Of a stretch of DNA of 6,322 nucleotides, positions 1 to 5,763 are shown piece by piece. The stretch is from an uncultured Lachnospiraceae bacterium (GTDB lineage Bacteria > Bacillota > Clostridia > Lachnospirales > Lachnospiraceae). Location: NCBI GenBank assembly GCA_905209865.1, contig CAJLUP010000102.1, positions 1-6,322 of the forward strand. The letters run 5' to 3'. Position 1 is the first letter of the stretch; each line of letters begins with the position of its first letter. Under the pieces are notes generated by a model. The model saw only the letters and a program-made list of their open reading frames with translations, did not search any database and had not been told where the DNA came from. A program made the position numbers and the translations under genes.

Positions 1-1049
1 ACTCGGAGCACATCATAGATTTTTTCTCAGACCTTGGCGTTTATGCGAAAGAAAGAAATGGATACATGTACCCTAATTCAGATCAGGCATCCGCCGTTTT
101 AGATGCCTTGAGAATGGAAGCCGAACGACTGAAAATAAATCTGATGCTTCAAACAGAGTGTCTGGAAATCTCTCCGGGTAAGAAAGAATTTACCATTCAT
201 ATTATTCAAAATGGGAAAAAGAGTAAAATATATGCAGACAGCGTGATCATATGTACAGGATCGAAAGCTTTCCCTTCAAGCGGATCGGATGGTTCGGGAT
301 ATGATTTGGCAAAAAAACTTGGTCATAGCCTCATCCCTGTACTTCCTGCTCTAGTGCAGTTGCGATGCGATGGAAATTTTTTTCGGTCGATCGCGGGAGT
401 AAGAGTTCAGGGAACGGTTTCTATATGGTCGGAAAATCAATGTCTTGCAAAAGATACAGGGGAATTGCAGCTTACAAATTACGGAATATCAGGGATACCG
501 GTATTTCAGGTAAGCCGGTATGCATCGATAGCATTATACAAAAAGAAATCCGTTTCAGCAGTTCTTGATTTCATGCCGGAGTTTTCAGATAGAGAATTAA
601 AAACATTTTTAATGAAACGTGCAGAAATCCGCCCGCAAAAACAGGCTGATCAATTTTTTGTTGGATTGTTTAATAAAAAATTGGCTGATTTATGGTTGAA
701 AGAAGGAAAATTTCCAAAAGAGAAAAAAGCAGGAACATTTACAGAAAAAGAGATCGAACAAATTGTACAGTTGATTAAAAATTTTAAAATGACTGTAACA
801 GGAACAAATGCTTATGAACAGGCACAAGTCTGCAGAGGCGGCATCGATACGCGGGAAGTTCATCCTGATACACTGGAATCTATCTATATTCCGGGACTTT
901 ATTTTGCAGGGGAGATTCTTGATGTGGATGGAATGTGCGGTGGTTATAATTTGACCTGGGCATGGGCGAGCGGGGCTGTAAGCGGAAAAGAAGCGGCAGA
1001 AAGCAGGAACAATTTTTCCCGGAAGCGTCAAGAAGTTAAGAGCCACTGA
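1..1049 (+). CDS. HI0933-family NAD(P)/FAD-dependent oxidoreductase (BaiN/YhiN-like), 3' part only
   Basis: The reading frame is open from base 3 to a TGA at 1047-1049, so the gene enters from the left edge and its N-terminus, including the Rossmann GxGxxG FAD motif, is missing. The ATG at 66 is an internal Met: the preceding codons read SEHIIDFFSDLGVYAKERNGY, which is typical mid-protein sequence of this family. Visible marks are a second dinucleotide-binding segment with ICTG at 249-260 followed by a PSSGSDGSGY stretch, a QVCRGGI segment, and the C-terminal AGEILDVDGMCGGYNLTWAW signature (GGYNL from 939) that closes the FAD site. Known members are cytoplasmic flavoproteins often annotated as aminoacetone oxidase-like or BaiN. 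Their substrates are mostly unproven, so I assign no substrate. The gene ends just before a terminator shared with lexA, which converges on it. Confidence 0.88.
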   Translation, partial: SEHIIDFFSDLGVYAKERNGYMYPNSDQASAVLDALRMEAERLKINLMLQTECLEISPGKKEFTIHIIQNGKKSKIYADSVIICTGSKAFPSSGSDGSGYDLAKKLGHSLIPVLPALVQLRCDGNFFRSIAGVRVQGTVSIWSENQCLAKDTGELQLTNYGISGIPVFQVSRYASIALYKKKSVSAVLDFMPEFSDRELKTFLMKRAEIRPQKQADQFFVGLFNKKLADLWLKEGKFPKEKKAGTFTEKEIEQIVQLIKNFKMTVTGTNAYEQAQVCRGGIDTREVHPDTLESIYIPGLYFAGEILDVDGMCGGYNLTWAWASGAVSGKEAAESRNNFSRKRQEVKSH

Positions 1050-1062
1050 GATTAGAAAGAGA

Positions 1063-1106
1063 AAAGAGAAGTATGCAGATTAAAAAAATTCTGTGTACTT
1101 CTCTTT
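1063..1106. terminator. Bidirectional rho-independent terminator between the flavoprotein gene and lexA
   Basis: A 17-bp stem (arms 1063-1079 and 1090-1106, two G-U pairs when read on the + strand) encloses a 10-base A-rich loop. On the + strand it is followed by a T-rich run (1107-1112 and beyond). On the - strand it is followed by a TTTCTCTTTC-like tract. It lies 13 bases after the flavoprotein stop and 37 bases after the lexA stop, so it probably ends both convergent transcripts. Confidence 0.85.
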
Positions 1107-1143
1107 ATTTTTATCGTGTTATATCTTTTAAGTTTTCGATAGA

Positions 1144-1761
1144 TTAATTCAAAAATCTCATCACGGCGATAACTTTGCCTAAAATGGTAACATCTTTTAC
1201 GATGATTGGATCCATAAAGTCATTTTCAGGCTGGAGACGAAAAACACCTTCTTCTTTATAAAATGTCTTAACAGTAGCACCGTCATCAATTAAAGCAACA
1301 ACCATATCACCGTTAGAAGCAGTAGAATCTTCTTCTACAAGAACCATATCCCCGTCGAGTATGCCGGCATTAATCATGCTTTCTCCTTTTACTTTCAAAA
1401 AGAACGTCTGCTTATTCGGCATGCGTTCTGCTGGAATCGGCCAGTAATCTTCGATATTCTCCTGTGCTAAAATCGGTTCTCCGGCAGCTACCTGACCGAT
1501 AATCGGTACTTGAACCATCTCACGGCGCGTCAGATTAAACATATCGTCTAAAATTTCAATCGCGCGGGGCTTCGTCGGGTCACGACGGATATAGCCGTTT
1601 TTTTCTAATGTTTCAAGATGCGAGTGAACAGAAGAAGTTGACTTTAAATTAACAGCTTCGCAAATTTCGCGAACCGCAGGCGGAAAACCTCTCTGAAGGA
1701 TCTGTGCTTTAATATATTCTAAAATTTCTTCTTGTTTTTTACTTATTTTCCCTTGTGACAT
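1144..1761 (-). CDS. lexA: LexA, SOS transcriptional repressor and self-cleaving protease
   Basis: This 205-aa protein matches the usual LexA length. Residues 1-70 form the winged helix-turn-helix, with the recognition region near NLKSTSSVHSHLETLEKNGY (39-58) and wing residues up to about 70. The C-terminal S24-type domain has the cleavage site Ala93-Gly94 (in VAAGEP), the nucleophile Ser128 (in KGESM) and the general-base Lys165 (in ATVKTF). In this family, RecA filaments on single-stranded DNA stimulate cleavage at Ala-Gly, which derepresses the SOS regulon. The start is ATG at 1759-1761, with GGAGGG at 1766-1771, four bases upstream. The gene is divergent from the LysM protein gene, and LexA-box-like sites lie upstream, which indicates autoregulation. 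It ends at the terminator shared with the flavoprotein gene. Nothing key is missing. Confidence 0.97.
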   Translation of the reverse strand: MSQGKISKKQEEILEYIKAQILQRGFPPAVREICEAVNLKSTSSVHSHLETLEKNGYIRRDPTKPRAIEILDDMFNLTRREMVQVPIIGQVAAGEPILAQENIEDYWPIPAERMPNKQTFFLKVKGESMINAGILDGDMVLVEEDSTASNGDMVVALIDDGATVKTFYKEEGVFRLQPENDFMDPIIVKDVTILGKVIAVMRFLN

Positions 1762-1803
1762 AATTCCCTCCGATGTGATAAACGGTTTATTTTATTATAT
1801 ATT

Positions 1804-1832
1804 ATGGTAACACAATAGAAGCTAAAAATCAA
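1804..1832 (-). promoter_or_regulatory. Probable lexA promoter
   Basis: Read on the - strand, TTGATT (1827-1832) and TACCAT (1804-1809) are 17 bases apart, each 4/6 to the sigma-A consensus. A better -10 hexamer, TATAAT, lies at 1794-1799, but no acceptable -35 is at the right distance from it. The exact promoter is therefore uncertain. The first LexA-like box (1830-1843) overlaps this -35, which fits autorepression. Confidence 0.4.
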
Positions 1833-1843
1833 ACATTTGTTAC
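1830..1843. promoter_or_regulatory. LexA box A (imperfect)
   Basis: CAAACATTTGTTAC resembles the Gram-positive LexA operator CGAAC-N4-GTTCG, with three differing bases. It overlaps the proposed lexA -35 hexamer and directly abuts box B, sharing base 1843. Confidence 0.55.
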
Positions 1844-1856
1844 GAAAATATGTTCG
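1843..1856. promoter_or_regulatory. LexA box B
   Basis: CGAAAATATGTTCG differs from CGAAC-N4-GTTCG at one base of the left half; the right half-site is perfect. It lies upstream of both divergent promoters, immediately beside box A, so LexA dimers on A and B would sit on adjoining DNA. Confidence 0.75.
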
Positions 1857-1865
1857 ATTTTTAGC

Positions 1866-1894
1866 TTGACAAACATTTGTTCTTGATATATAAT
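1866..1894 (+). promoter_or_regulatory. Consensus sigma-A promoter of the LysM/YneA-like gene
   Basis: TTGACA (1866-1871) and TATAAT (1889-1894) are both perfect, with the optimal 17-base spacer. Transcription should start near 1901-1902. LexA box C covers the end of the -35 and much of the spacer, and box D covers the start point. A promoter this strong would be kept silent by LexA and fire fully after DNA damage. Confidence 0.88.
1870..1883. promoter_or_regulatory. LexA box C inside the LysM-gene promoter
   Basis: CAAACATTTGTTCT matches the operator consensus except for one base in the left half and the final base. It lies between the -35 and -10 elements, where bound LexA would block RNA polymerase. 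Confidence 0.8.
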
Positions 1895-1902
1895 CCAAAT
1901 AT

Positions 1903-1916
1903 AGAACATAAGTTCA
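1903..1916. promoter_or_regulatory. LexA box D at the transcription start
   Basis: AGAACATAAGTTCA carries the full GAAC-N4-GTTC core and differs from the consensus only in the outermost bases. It sits just after the -10 element, over the expected +1 region. Confidence 0.8.
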
Positions 1917-2100
1917 CGGAAACAAACATTCGATATAATGAATACATGTATACAATATGATCATGCGGGAAATTTAGGATTAACTTAATAAACTGACCTT
2001 TTGCGTATAGATCAAAAAACGAATGAAGGAAGAAATGCCGGAAGTTAAAATGTCAAAAGCAACTTTAGATGAAAAAAGCAAAAGAGGTAAAGGGGGATAT
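1917..2100 (+). other. Leader of the LysM-gene transcript, about 200 nt from the predicted start
   Basis: From the predicted transcription start near 1901 to the preferred start codon at 2101, the leader is about 200 nt. It holds a lone half-site-like CAAAC (1923-1927), a second TATAAT (1934-1939) without a good -35, the palindrome ATACATGTAT (1942-1951), and an in-frame open stretch from an ATG at 2023. One in-frame ATG at 2035 has AAGGA at 2026-2030, so translation could begin early. I see no known riboswitch or attenuator structure. Confidence 0.5.
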
Positions 2101-2469
2101 ATGATTATGCAGGGAAAAAGAAATGAAGGAAAACTTAGCAACAAAACAAAAAGGTCGGTTATATTAAAGAGACAGTTACGAAATATGCTCTCAGGAATTG
2201 CGATTGTTTTATGTGTGAGCATGTCATTCAGTGCATTTTTCGTTTCCGCAAAAGAAAAAGAGACAACAGATAATGAGTCATCCCATATTTATTACAGAAG
2301 CATACGAATTGAACAGGGAGATACTTTGTGGGATATTGCAAGTGAAAATCTTCCTGTAACATATAGTTCAGTTGAGAAATATGTTGAGGTGCTTAAAGAG
2401 ATTAACGGACTTTCTTCCGATGAAATTTTTTCAGGGGAGAATCTTACGATTGCATATACGACTAAATGA
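2101..2469 (+). CDS. yneA: YneA-like SOS cell division inhibitor: membrane anchor plus LysM domain
   Basis: The protein is 122 aa from ATG 2101: a basic N-terminus (1-28, many Lys/Arg), one hydrophobic segment (about 29-50) acting as signal anchor, a short polar linker, and a LysM domain (about 66-118) beginning IRIEQGDTLWDIA and ending FSGENLTIAY. LysM domains bind peptidoglycan. Small anchor-LysM proteins divergent from lexA are the architecture of Bacillus YneA, which delays septation during SOS. The start at 2101 is favoured by AGGGGGA at 2091-2097; the Met at 2107 has better spacing and is equally possible. In-frame ATGs at 2023 and 2035 would add 26 or 22 charged residues. Function is inferred from architecture, position and LexA boxes. 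A generic LysM surface protein is the alternative. Confidence 0.78.
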   Translation: MIMQGKRNEGKLSNKTKRSVILKRQLRNMLSGIAIVLCVSMSFSAFFVSAKEKETTDNESSHIYYRSIRIEQGDTLWDIASENLPVTYSSVEKYVEVLKEINGLSSDEIFSGENLTIAYTTK

Positions 2470-2489
2470 GAATTATCTGTTTAATTTGG

Positions 2490-2516
2490 TATCAATATAC
2501 ACCCTATGTATTGATA
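2490..2516. repeat. Inverted repeat after the LysM gene
   Basis: Arms TATCAATATA (2490-2499) and TGTATTGATA (2507-2516) are complementary except for one T-G pair, around the 7-base centre CACCCTA. It lies 20 bases after the LysM stop. Its size resembles a core site for tyrosine recombinases (paired arms around a 6-8 base centre), but it could equally be an mRNA hairpin. No T-run follows. Confidence 0.5.
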
Positions 2517-2531
2517 TATACACTCCTAATG

Positions 2532-2574
2532 GCAGCCGTGTGGAACAAAAAAGAGAGTTGTTTCATGCGGCTGC
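2532..2574 (+). terminator. Probable terminator hairpin of the LysM gene, weak T-tail
   Basis: A 17-bp stem (arms 2532-2548 and 2558-2574) has a GC-rich base GCAGCCG/CGGCTGC, three G-U pairs and a 9-base purine loop. It is followed only by TTTATATAAC, so termination may be incomplete and some read-through into the recombinase gene is possible. Confidence 0.6.
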
Positions 2575-2627
2575 TTTATATAACAGAAATATATCTATAC
2601 GACAAATACTGATTTTTCCAAAAGATA

Positions 2628-2656
2628 TAGACGAAAAACAGTCTCTTTGGTATAAT
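2628..2656 (+). promoter_or_regulatory. Extended -10 promoter of the tyrosine recombinase gene
   Basis: TAGACG (2628-2633, 4/6) and a perfect TATAAT (2651-2656) are spaced by 17 bases, and TGG precedes the -10 to give an extended TGnTATAAT element. No LexA box overlaps it, so this promoter looks independent of SOS control. Confidence 0.7.
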
Positions 2657-2702
2657 CGGTATAAACAGGAAAGAATTTATAAAGAAGGGAAATGAAAAAA
2701 AT

Positions 2703-3803
2703 ATGGGAAAAGAAAACAATACTGAGAATAAGAATTTAGAAATAAATCCTTCTGCAAAGACGTACCACGAACAAAAATATATAGATTATACTTTACGGTT
2801 AAGGGAGATATTAAAAACATTACCGCCTTTTGCAAAAGATTATTTTCGGGCGATAGAACCGACAACATCTGCTAAGACAAGGATATCATATGCATATGAT
2901 ATCCGGGTATTTTTTCATTTTTTGACAGAAAATAATCCTGTTTATAAAAATTATACGATGGAGCAATTTACATTATCAGATCTTGAAAGACTGGAACCTG
3001 TTGATATTGAAGAATACCAGGAATATTTGAAAGTATATAAAAATGAGAAAAAGCAAATTACAAATGCAGAGAAAGGACTTGCAAGAAAGATGTCTGCCCT
3101 GCGAAGTTTTTACGGATATTATTTTAAACGGCAGCAAATTTCCAAAAATCCGACGCTGCTTGTTGATATGCCTAAACTGCATGATAAAGCAATTATTCGT
3201 CTTGATACGGATGAGGTTGTAAAATTGTTAGATTATGTGGATCATGGAGGCGATTCTTTAACCGGTCAGAGAAAAGCTTATTTTGAGAAAACAAAAAACA
3301 GAGATCTTGCTATTTTAACATTACTTTTGGGAACAGGTATCCGTGTTTCGGAATGTGTGGGTCTTGATCTAAATGATGTGGATTTTAAGAATAACGGAAT
3401 TAAAGTAATGCGAAAAGGAGGAAACGAAATGATCGTGTATTTCGGTGAAGAAGTTGCGAATGCATTAAAAGAATACATGTATACAACCCGTAAGACTACT
3501 CTCCCGCTTCCCGGTCATGAAAATGCACTTTTCTTATCTACCCAAAGAAAACGTATGGGTGTTCAGGCTGTTGAAAATATGGTGAAAAAATATGCCCGAG
3601 AAGTGACGCCAAACAAGAAAATTACACCACATAAGCTTAGGAGCACATATGGAACTTCTCTTTACAAAGAAACGGGAGATATTTATCTTGTAGCAGACGT
3701 TCTCGGACATAAAGATGTCAATACAACGAAAAAGCACTATGCAGCGCTCGATGAAGATCGACGCCGTCAGGCTGCAAAGGCAGTGAAACTACGGGAAATA
3801 TAA
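2703..3803 (+). CDS. Tyrosine recombinase (XerC/XerD-like integrase)
   Basis: This 366-aa protein has an N-terminal SAM-like core-binding domain (about 25-155, including TRISYAYDIRVFFHFL and LARKMSALRSFYGYY) and a C-terminal catalytic domain (about 165-355). All six active positions are visible: Arg214 (TGIRVSE), Lys238 (MRKGG, beta-hairpin), His310 and Arg313 (HKLR), His336 (GHKD) and nucleophile Tyr346 (KKHY). Such enzymes cut and rejoin DNA at short inverted sites through a Tyr-DNA intermediate. At 366 aa it is longer than typical XerC/D (about 300), mostly through the N-terminal extension. ATG 2703 is used because no nearby in-frame alternative exists; AAGAAGGGA (2682-2690) sits rather far, 12 bases upstream. 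No excisionase, relaxase or phage gene is adjacent, so a resident chromosomal recombinase is more likely than a mobile-element integrase. Its target is unknown. Confidence 0.92.
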   Translation: MGKENNTENKNLEINPSAKTYHEQKYIDYTLRLREILKTLPPFAKDYFRAIEPTTSAKTRISYAYDIRVFFHFLTENNPVYKNYTMEQFTLSDLERLEPVDIEEYQEYLKVYKNEKKQITNAEKGLARKMSALRSFYGYYFKRQQISKNPTLLVDMPKLHDKAIIRLDTDEVVKLLDYVDHGGDSLTGQRKAYFEKTKNRDLAILTLLLGTGIRVSECVGLDLNDVDFKNNGIKVMRKGGNEMIVYFGEEVANALKEYMYTTRKTTLPLPGHENALFLSTQRKRMGVQAVENMVKKYAREVTPNKKITPHKLRSTYGTSLYKETGDIYLVADVLGHKDVNTTKKHYAALDEDRRRQAAKAVKLREI

Positions 3804-3806
3804 TCA

Positions 3807-4655
3807 TTATTTTACATTCCACTGTCCGATCACTTCATTGACGGTAGAGACTGTTACAAATACTTTTTGTTTACATGTATGAAGATAATTTAAGAGCAGA
3901 CGGTATTCTTGCTGTGTAATAATTGTGATCAATTCTGTTCGGTGAGTTTGATCATATGCCCCCTGAGCCGTATATAAAGTTGCGCCTCGGTTTAACTCAT
4001 GGATGATGTAGTGTTGGATCGGACGATAGTCATCGGCAATGATACATACTCTTTTTCGTTTTTTAAAGCCGTCGATGAAATAATCTACTGCTGCTCCGTT
4101 GGCGTATGTTCCGAGCAAGCTGATGATCAGAGTAGGTATATCATAAACAAAGATCGATGTCATTGCAGTTATTAGCCCTGAGATTGTTAATGCCTTTCCT
4201 ATTTCAATATGTGTAAATTTATTCAGCATTTTCGCCACGATATCCAATCCTCCGGACGATGCATTGACATGGAATAACAATGCTTGTCCGAGGGCAATCA
4301 GCAGGACATAGATCACAAGATCAATGACTTGTTCATTCGTAATAGAATGGTTGATCGGCATAAAATGTTCAAAAATCCAAAGATATACAGGAAGAAGCAT
4401 GGATGTGTACACTGTTTTTGCACCGAACTCTTTTCCGATAAAGATAAATCCGATAATCAGTAAAAATGCGTTTAAAATAAATGTTAACACAGAGACTTGT
4501 ATTCCTGATAATTTAGATAGTACGAGAGCCAAACCTGAAACGCTTCCTGCGACAATATTTCCGGGAATCATAAAGAAGTAAACTCCGGACGCAACAAGAA
4601 GCATCCCAAATGTGATAATTATTATTTCTCGAATAGATATTCCTTTACTTTTCAT
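3807..4655 (-). CDS. YitT-family membrane protein with C-terminal DUF2179 domain
   Basis: From ATG 4653-4655 the protein is 282 aa, the normal YitT length. Hydrophobic segments lie at about 10-30, 35-50, 53-73, 80-98, 110-130 and 155-183, giving five or six membrane spans. GNIVAGSVSGLALVLSK and HVNASSGGLDIVAKMLNK are the conserved loops of the family. A soluble C-terminal domain (about 203-275, with RGATLYTAQGAY) matches DUF2179. The family is widespread in Firmicutes and its transported substrate or role is unknown. The frame opens upstream to an ATG at 4784, but those 43 residues are not family-like, lack a ribosome binding site and would lie upstream of the likely promoter, so I reject that start. 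GAGAG at 4664-4668 is a plausible Shine-Dalgarno. The gene converges on the recombinase gene with three bases between stops. Confidence 0.9.
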   Translation of the reverse strand: MKSKGISIREIIIITFGMLLVASGVYFFMIPGNIVAGSVSGLALVLSKLSGIQVSVLTFILNAFLLIIGFIFIGKEFGAKTVYTSMLLPVYLWIFEHFMPINHSITNEQVIDLVIYVLLIALGQALLFHVNASSGGLDIVAKMLNKFTHIEIGKALTISGLITAMTSIFVYDIPTLIISLLGTYANGAAVDYFIDGFKKRKRVCIIADDYRPIQHYIIHELNRGATLYTAQGAYDQTHRTELITIITQQEYRLLLNYLHTCKQKVFVTVSTVNEVIGQWNVK

Positions 4656-4685
4656 CTTGATACTCTCTTTTCTCGTTAAAATATA

Positions 4686-4715
4686 ATGATAGAAATTCTT
4701 ATAAAAATCAGACAA
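4686..4715 (-). promoter_or_regulatory. Probable promoter of the YitT-family gene
   Basis: On the - strand, TTGTCT (4710-4715, 4/6) and TATCAT (4686-4691, 5/6) are 18 bases apart. Transcription would start near 4679, giving a leader of about 24 nt before ATG 4655 and excluding the upstream ATG at 4784. Confidence 0.55.
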
Positions 4716-4854
4716 ATCAAATTCTCTAAATAATATCTTATCTCGATTAGAGATGAATTTCAATCTAATTTTTCTGTGAAGCATCTGAAACCAAAGCTTT
4801 TAAAGTGTTTTCGATTTTCCTTTCTTTGATTGATGTTGATTTCGTGTAAAAAGC

Positions 4855-4883
4855 TTGTATTTCTATTCTCCTGTCGCTATAAT
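4855..4883 (+). promoter_or_regulatory. Promoter of the TtcA-family gene
   Basis: TTGTAT (4855-4860) and a perfect TATAAT (4878-4883) are separated by 17 bases. The predicted start near 4890 leaves a leader of about 40 nt. The divergent 274-base region (4656-4929) between this gene and the YitT gene holds this promoter, the opposing one, and no LexA-like box. Confidence 0.75.
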
Positions 4884-4929
4884 AAAAAAGTCACAAATAC
4901 AGTTCAGTCAGGAAAGATGAGGAAGAAAA

Positions 4930-5664
4930 ATGCAGTTACAACGATTACTCAGTTATACTCGCAAAGCGGTGGATGAATACAGTATGATACAGGAAGGTGA
5001 CCATATTGCAGTAGGAATTTCCGGTGGAAAAGACAGTCTTACCCTTCTTTATGCCCTTCATGGATTAAAGCGATTTTATCCGCAAAAATTTGAATTAAGT
5101 GCAGTAACTGTAGATCTGGGATTTGAAAATTTTAATTTGGAACCTATTCAGAATTTATGTAAAGAACTGGAAGTACCTTATAAAGTAGTGAAATCAGATA
5201 TTTATGACATCTTGTTTCATGTACGTCAGGAAAGTAATCCGTGTTCGCTTTGTGCTAAGATGCGCAAAGGAGCTTTAAATGAGGCTGTAAAAGAGATGGG
5301 ATGCAATAAAGTAGCTTATGCGCATCATAAAGATGATATTATTGAGACGATGCTGTTGTCTTTGATTTTTGAAGGAAGATTTTATTCTTTTTCTCCAAAA
5401 ACATATTTAGATCGTATGGATCTTACTGTAATTCGTCCGATGATGTTTGTGGATGAGATGGAAGTAATTGGTTTTCGGAATAAATACTCTCTTCCGGTTG
5501 TAAAGGGAAAATGTCCTGTTGACGGACATACAAAGAGACAATATGCCAAAGAACTTTTGAGGGAACTGAACAAAGAACATCCCGGTACGAAAGAGCGCAT
5601 GTTTCATGCTATTCTGACAGGTAATATTAAAGGCTGGCCTGAACGTATTATTTCCCGGCGTTAG
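4930..5664 (+). CDS. TtcA-family tRNA 2-thiocytidine synthetase-like protein (PP-loop ATPase)
   Basis: This 244-aa protein has the ATP-pyrophosphatase PP-loop SGGKDS at residues 31-36, a CxxC pair at Cys105/Cys108 (NPCSLCAKMRKG), a third cysteine at 195 (GKCPVDG) and the AHHKDD motif at 131-136. In Escherichia coli TtcA two CxxC cysteines and one later cysteine hold a [4Fe-4S] cluster used to thiolate C32 of some tRNAs, and the same three positions are present here. The protein is shorter than the E. coli enzyme (about 310 aa), as is usual for clostridial members, whose tRNA target is less well tested, so I leave the symbol blank. The start ATG 4930 is preceded by GAGGAAG at 4919-4925. It appears monocistronic, with its own promoter and a strong terminator 38 bases downstream. 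Confidence 0.9.
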   Translation: MQLQRLLSYTRKAVDEYSMIQEGDHIAVGISGGKDSLTLLYALHGLKRFYPQKFELSAVTVDLGFENFNLEPIQNLCKELEVPYKVVKSDIYDILFHVRQESNPCSLCAKMRKGALNEAVKEMGCNKVAYAHHKDDIIETMLLSLIFEGRFYSFSPKTYLDRMDLTVIRPMMFVDEMEVIGFRNKYSLPVVKGKCPVDGHTKRQYAKELLRELNKEHPGTKERMFHAILTGNIKGWPERIISRR

Positions 5665-5702
5665 GGCAGAAATGAAAGGTTTTAAGATTTCAAAAAAGTA
5701 AG

Positions 5703-5754
5703 GAGCACCGATTCATAACTCAATTTAATTAGTTATGAACCAGTGCTCTTTTTT
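5703..5754. terminator. Bidirectional terminator between the TtcA-like gene and the surface protein gene
   Basis: An 18-bp stem (arms 5703-5720 and 5731-5748, two mismatches) surrounds a 10-base AT loop and is followed on the + strand by six T (5749-5754). On the - strand the same stem is followed by CTTACTTTTTTG, so it can also end the leftward surface protein transcript, whose stop is at 5764-5766. Confidence 0.92.
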
Positions 5755-5763
5755 GTTTCTCTA

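Noticed and set aside
1923..1934. Fifth LexA box
   Set aside because: CAAAC is a half-site only; the other half (GATAT) does not match GTTCG.
1911..1939. Second promoter using TATAAT at 1934-1939
   Set aside because: The -10 is perfect, but the hexamer 17 bases upstream (AGTTCA) is a poor -35. The upstream consensus promoter explains transcription better.
2372..2695. 107-codon open frame overlapping the LysM gene and the spacer after it
   Set aside because: It starts inside the LysM coding sequence in another frame, runs through both inverted repeats and the recombinase promoter, and has no ribosome binding site or recognisable domain.
2470..3806. Integrative mobile element around the recombinase
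   Set aside because: No tRNA target, flanking direct repeats, excisionase, relaxase, replication or phage gene is visible, and both neighbours look like ordinary chromosomal genes.
4656..4784. N-terminal extension of the YitT protein to ATG 4784
   Set aside because: The extra 43 residues are not family-like, lack a ribosome binding site, and lie across the likely promoter.
5672..5701. Nine-codon frame after the TtcA-like gene
   Set aside because: It is too short and has no convincing ribosome binding site or conservation evidence; it ends at the edge of the terminator.
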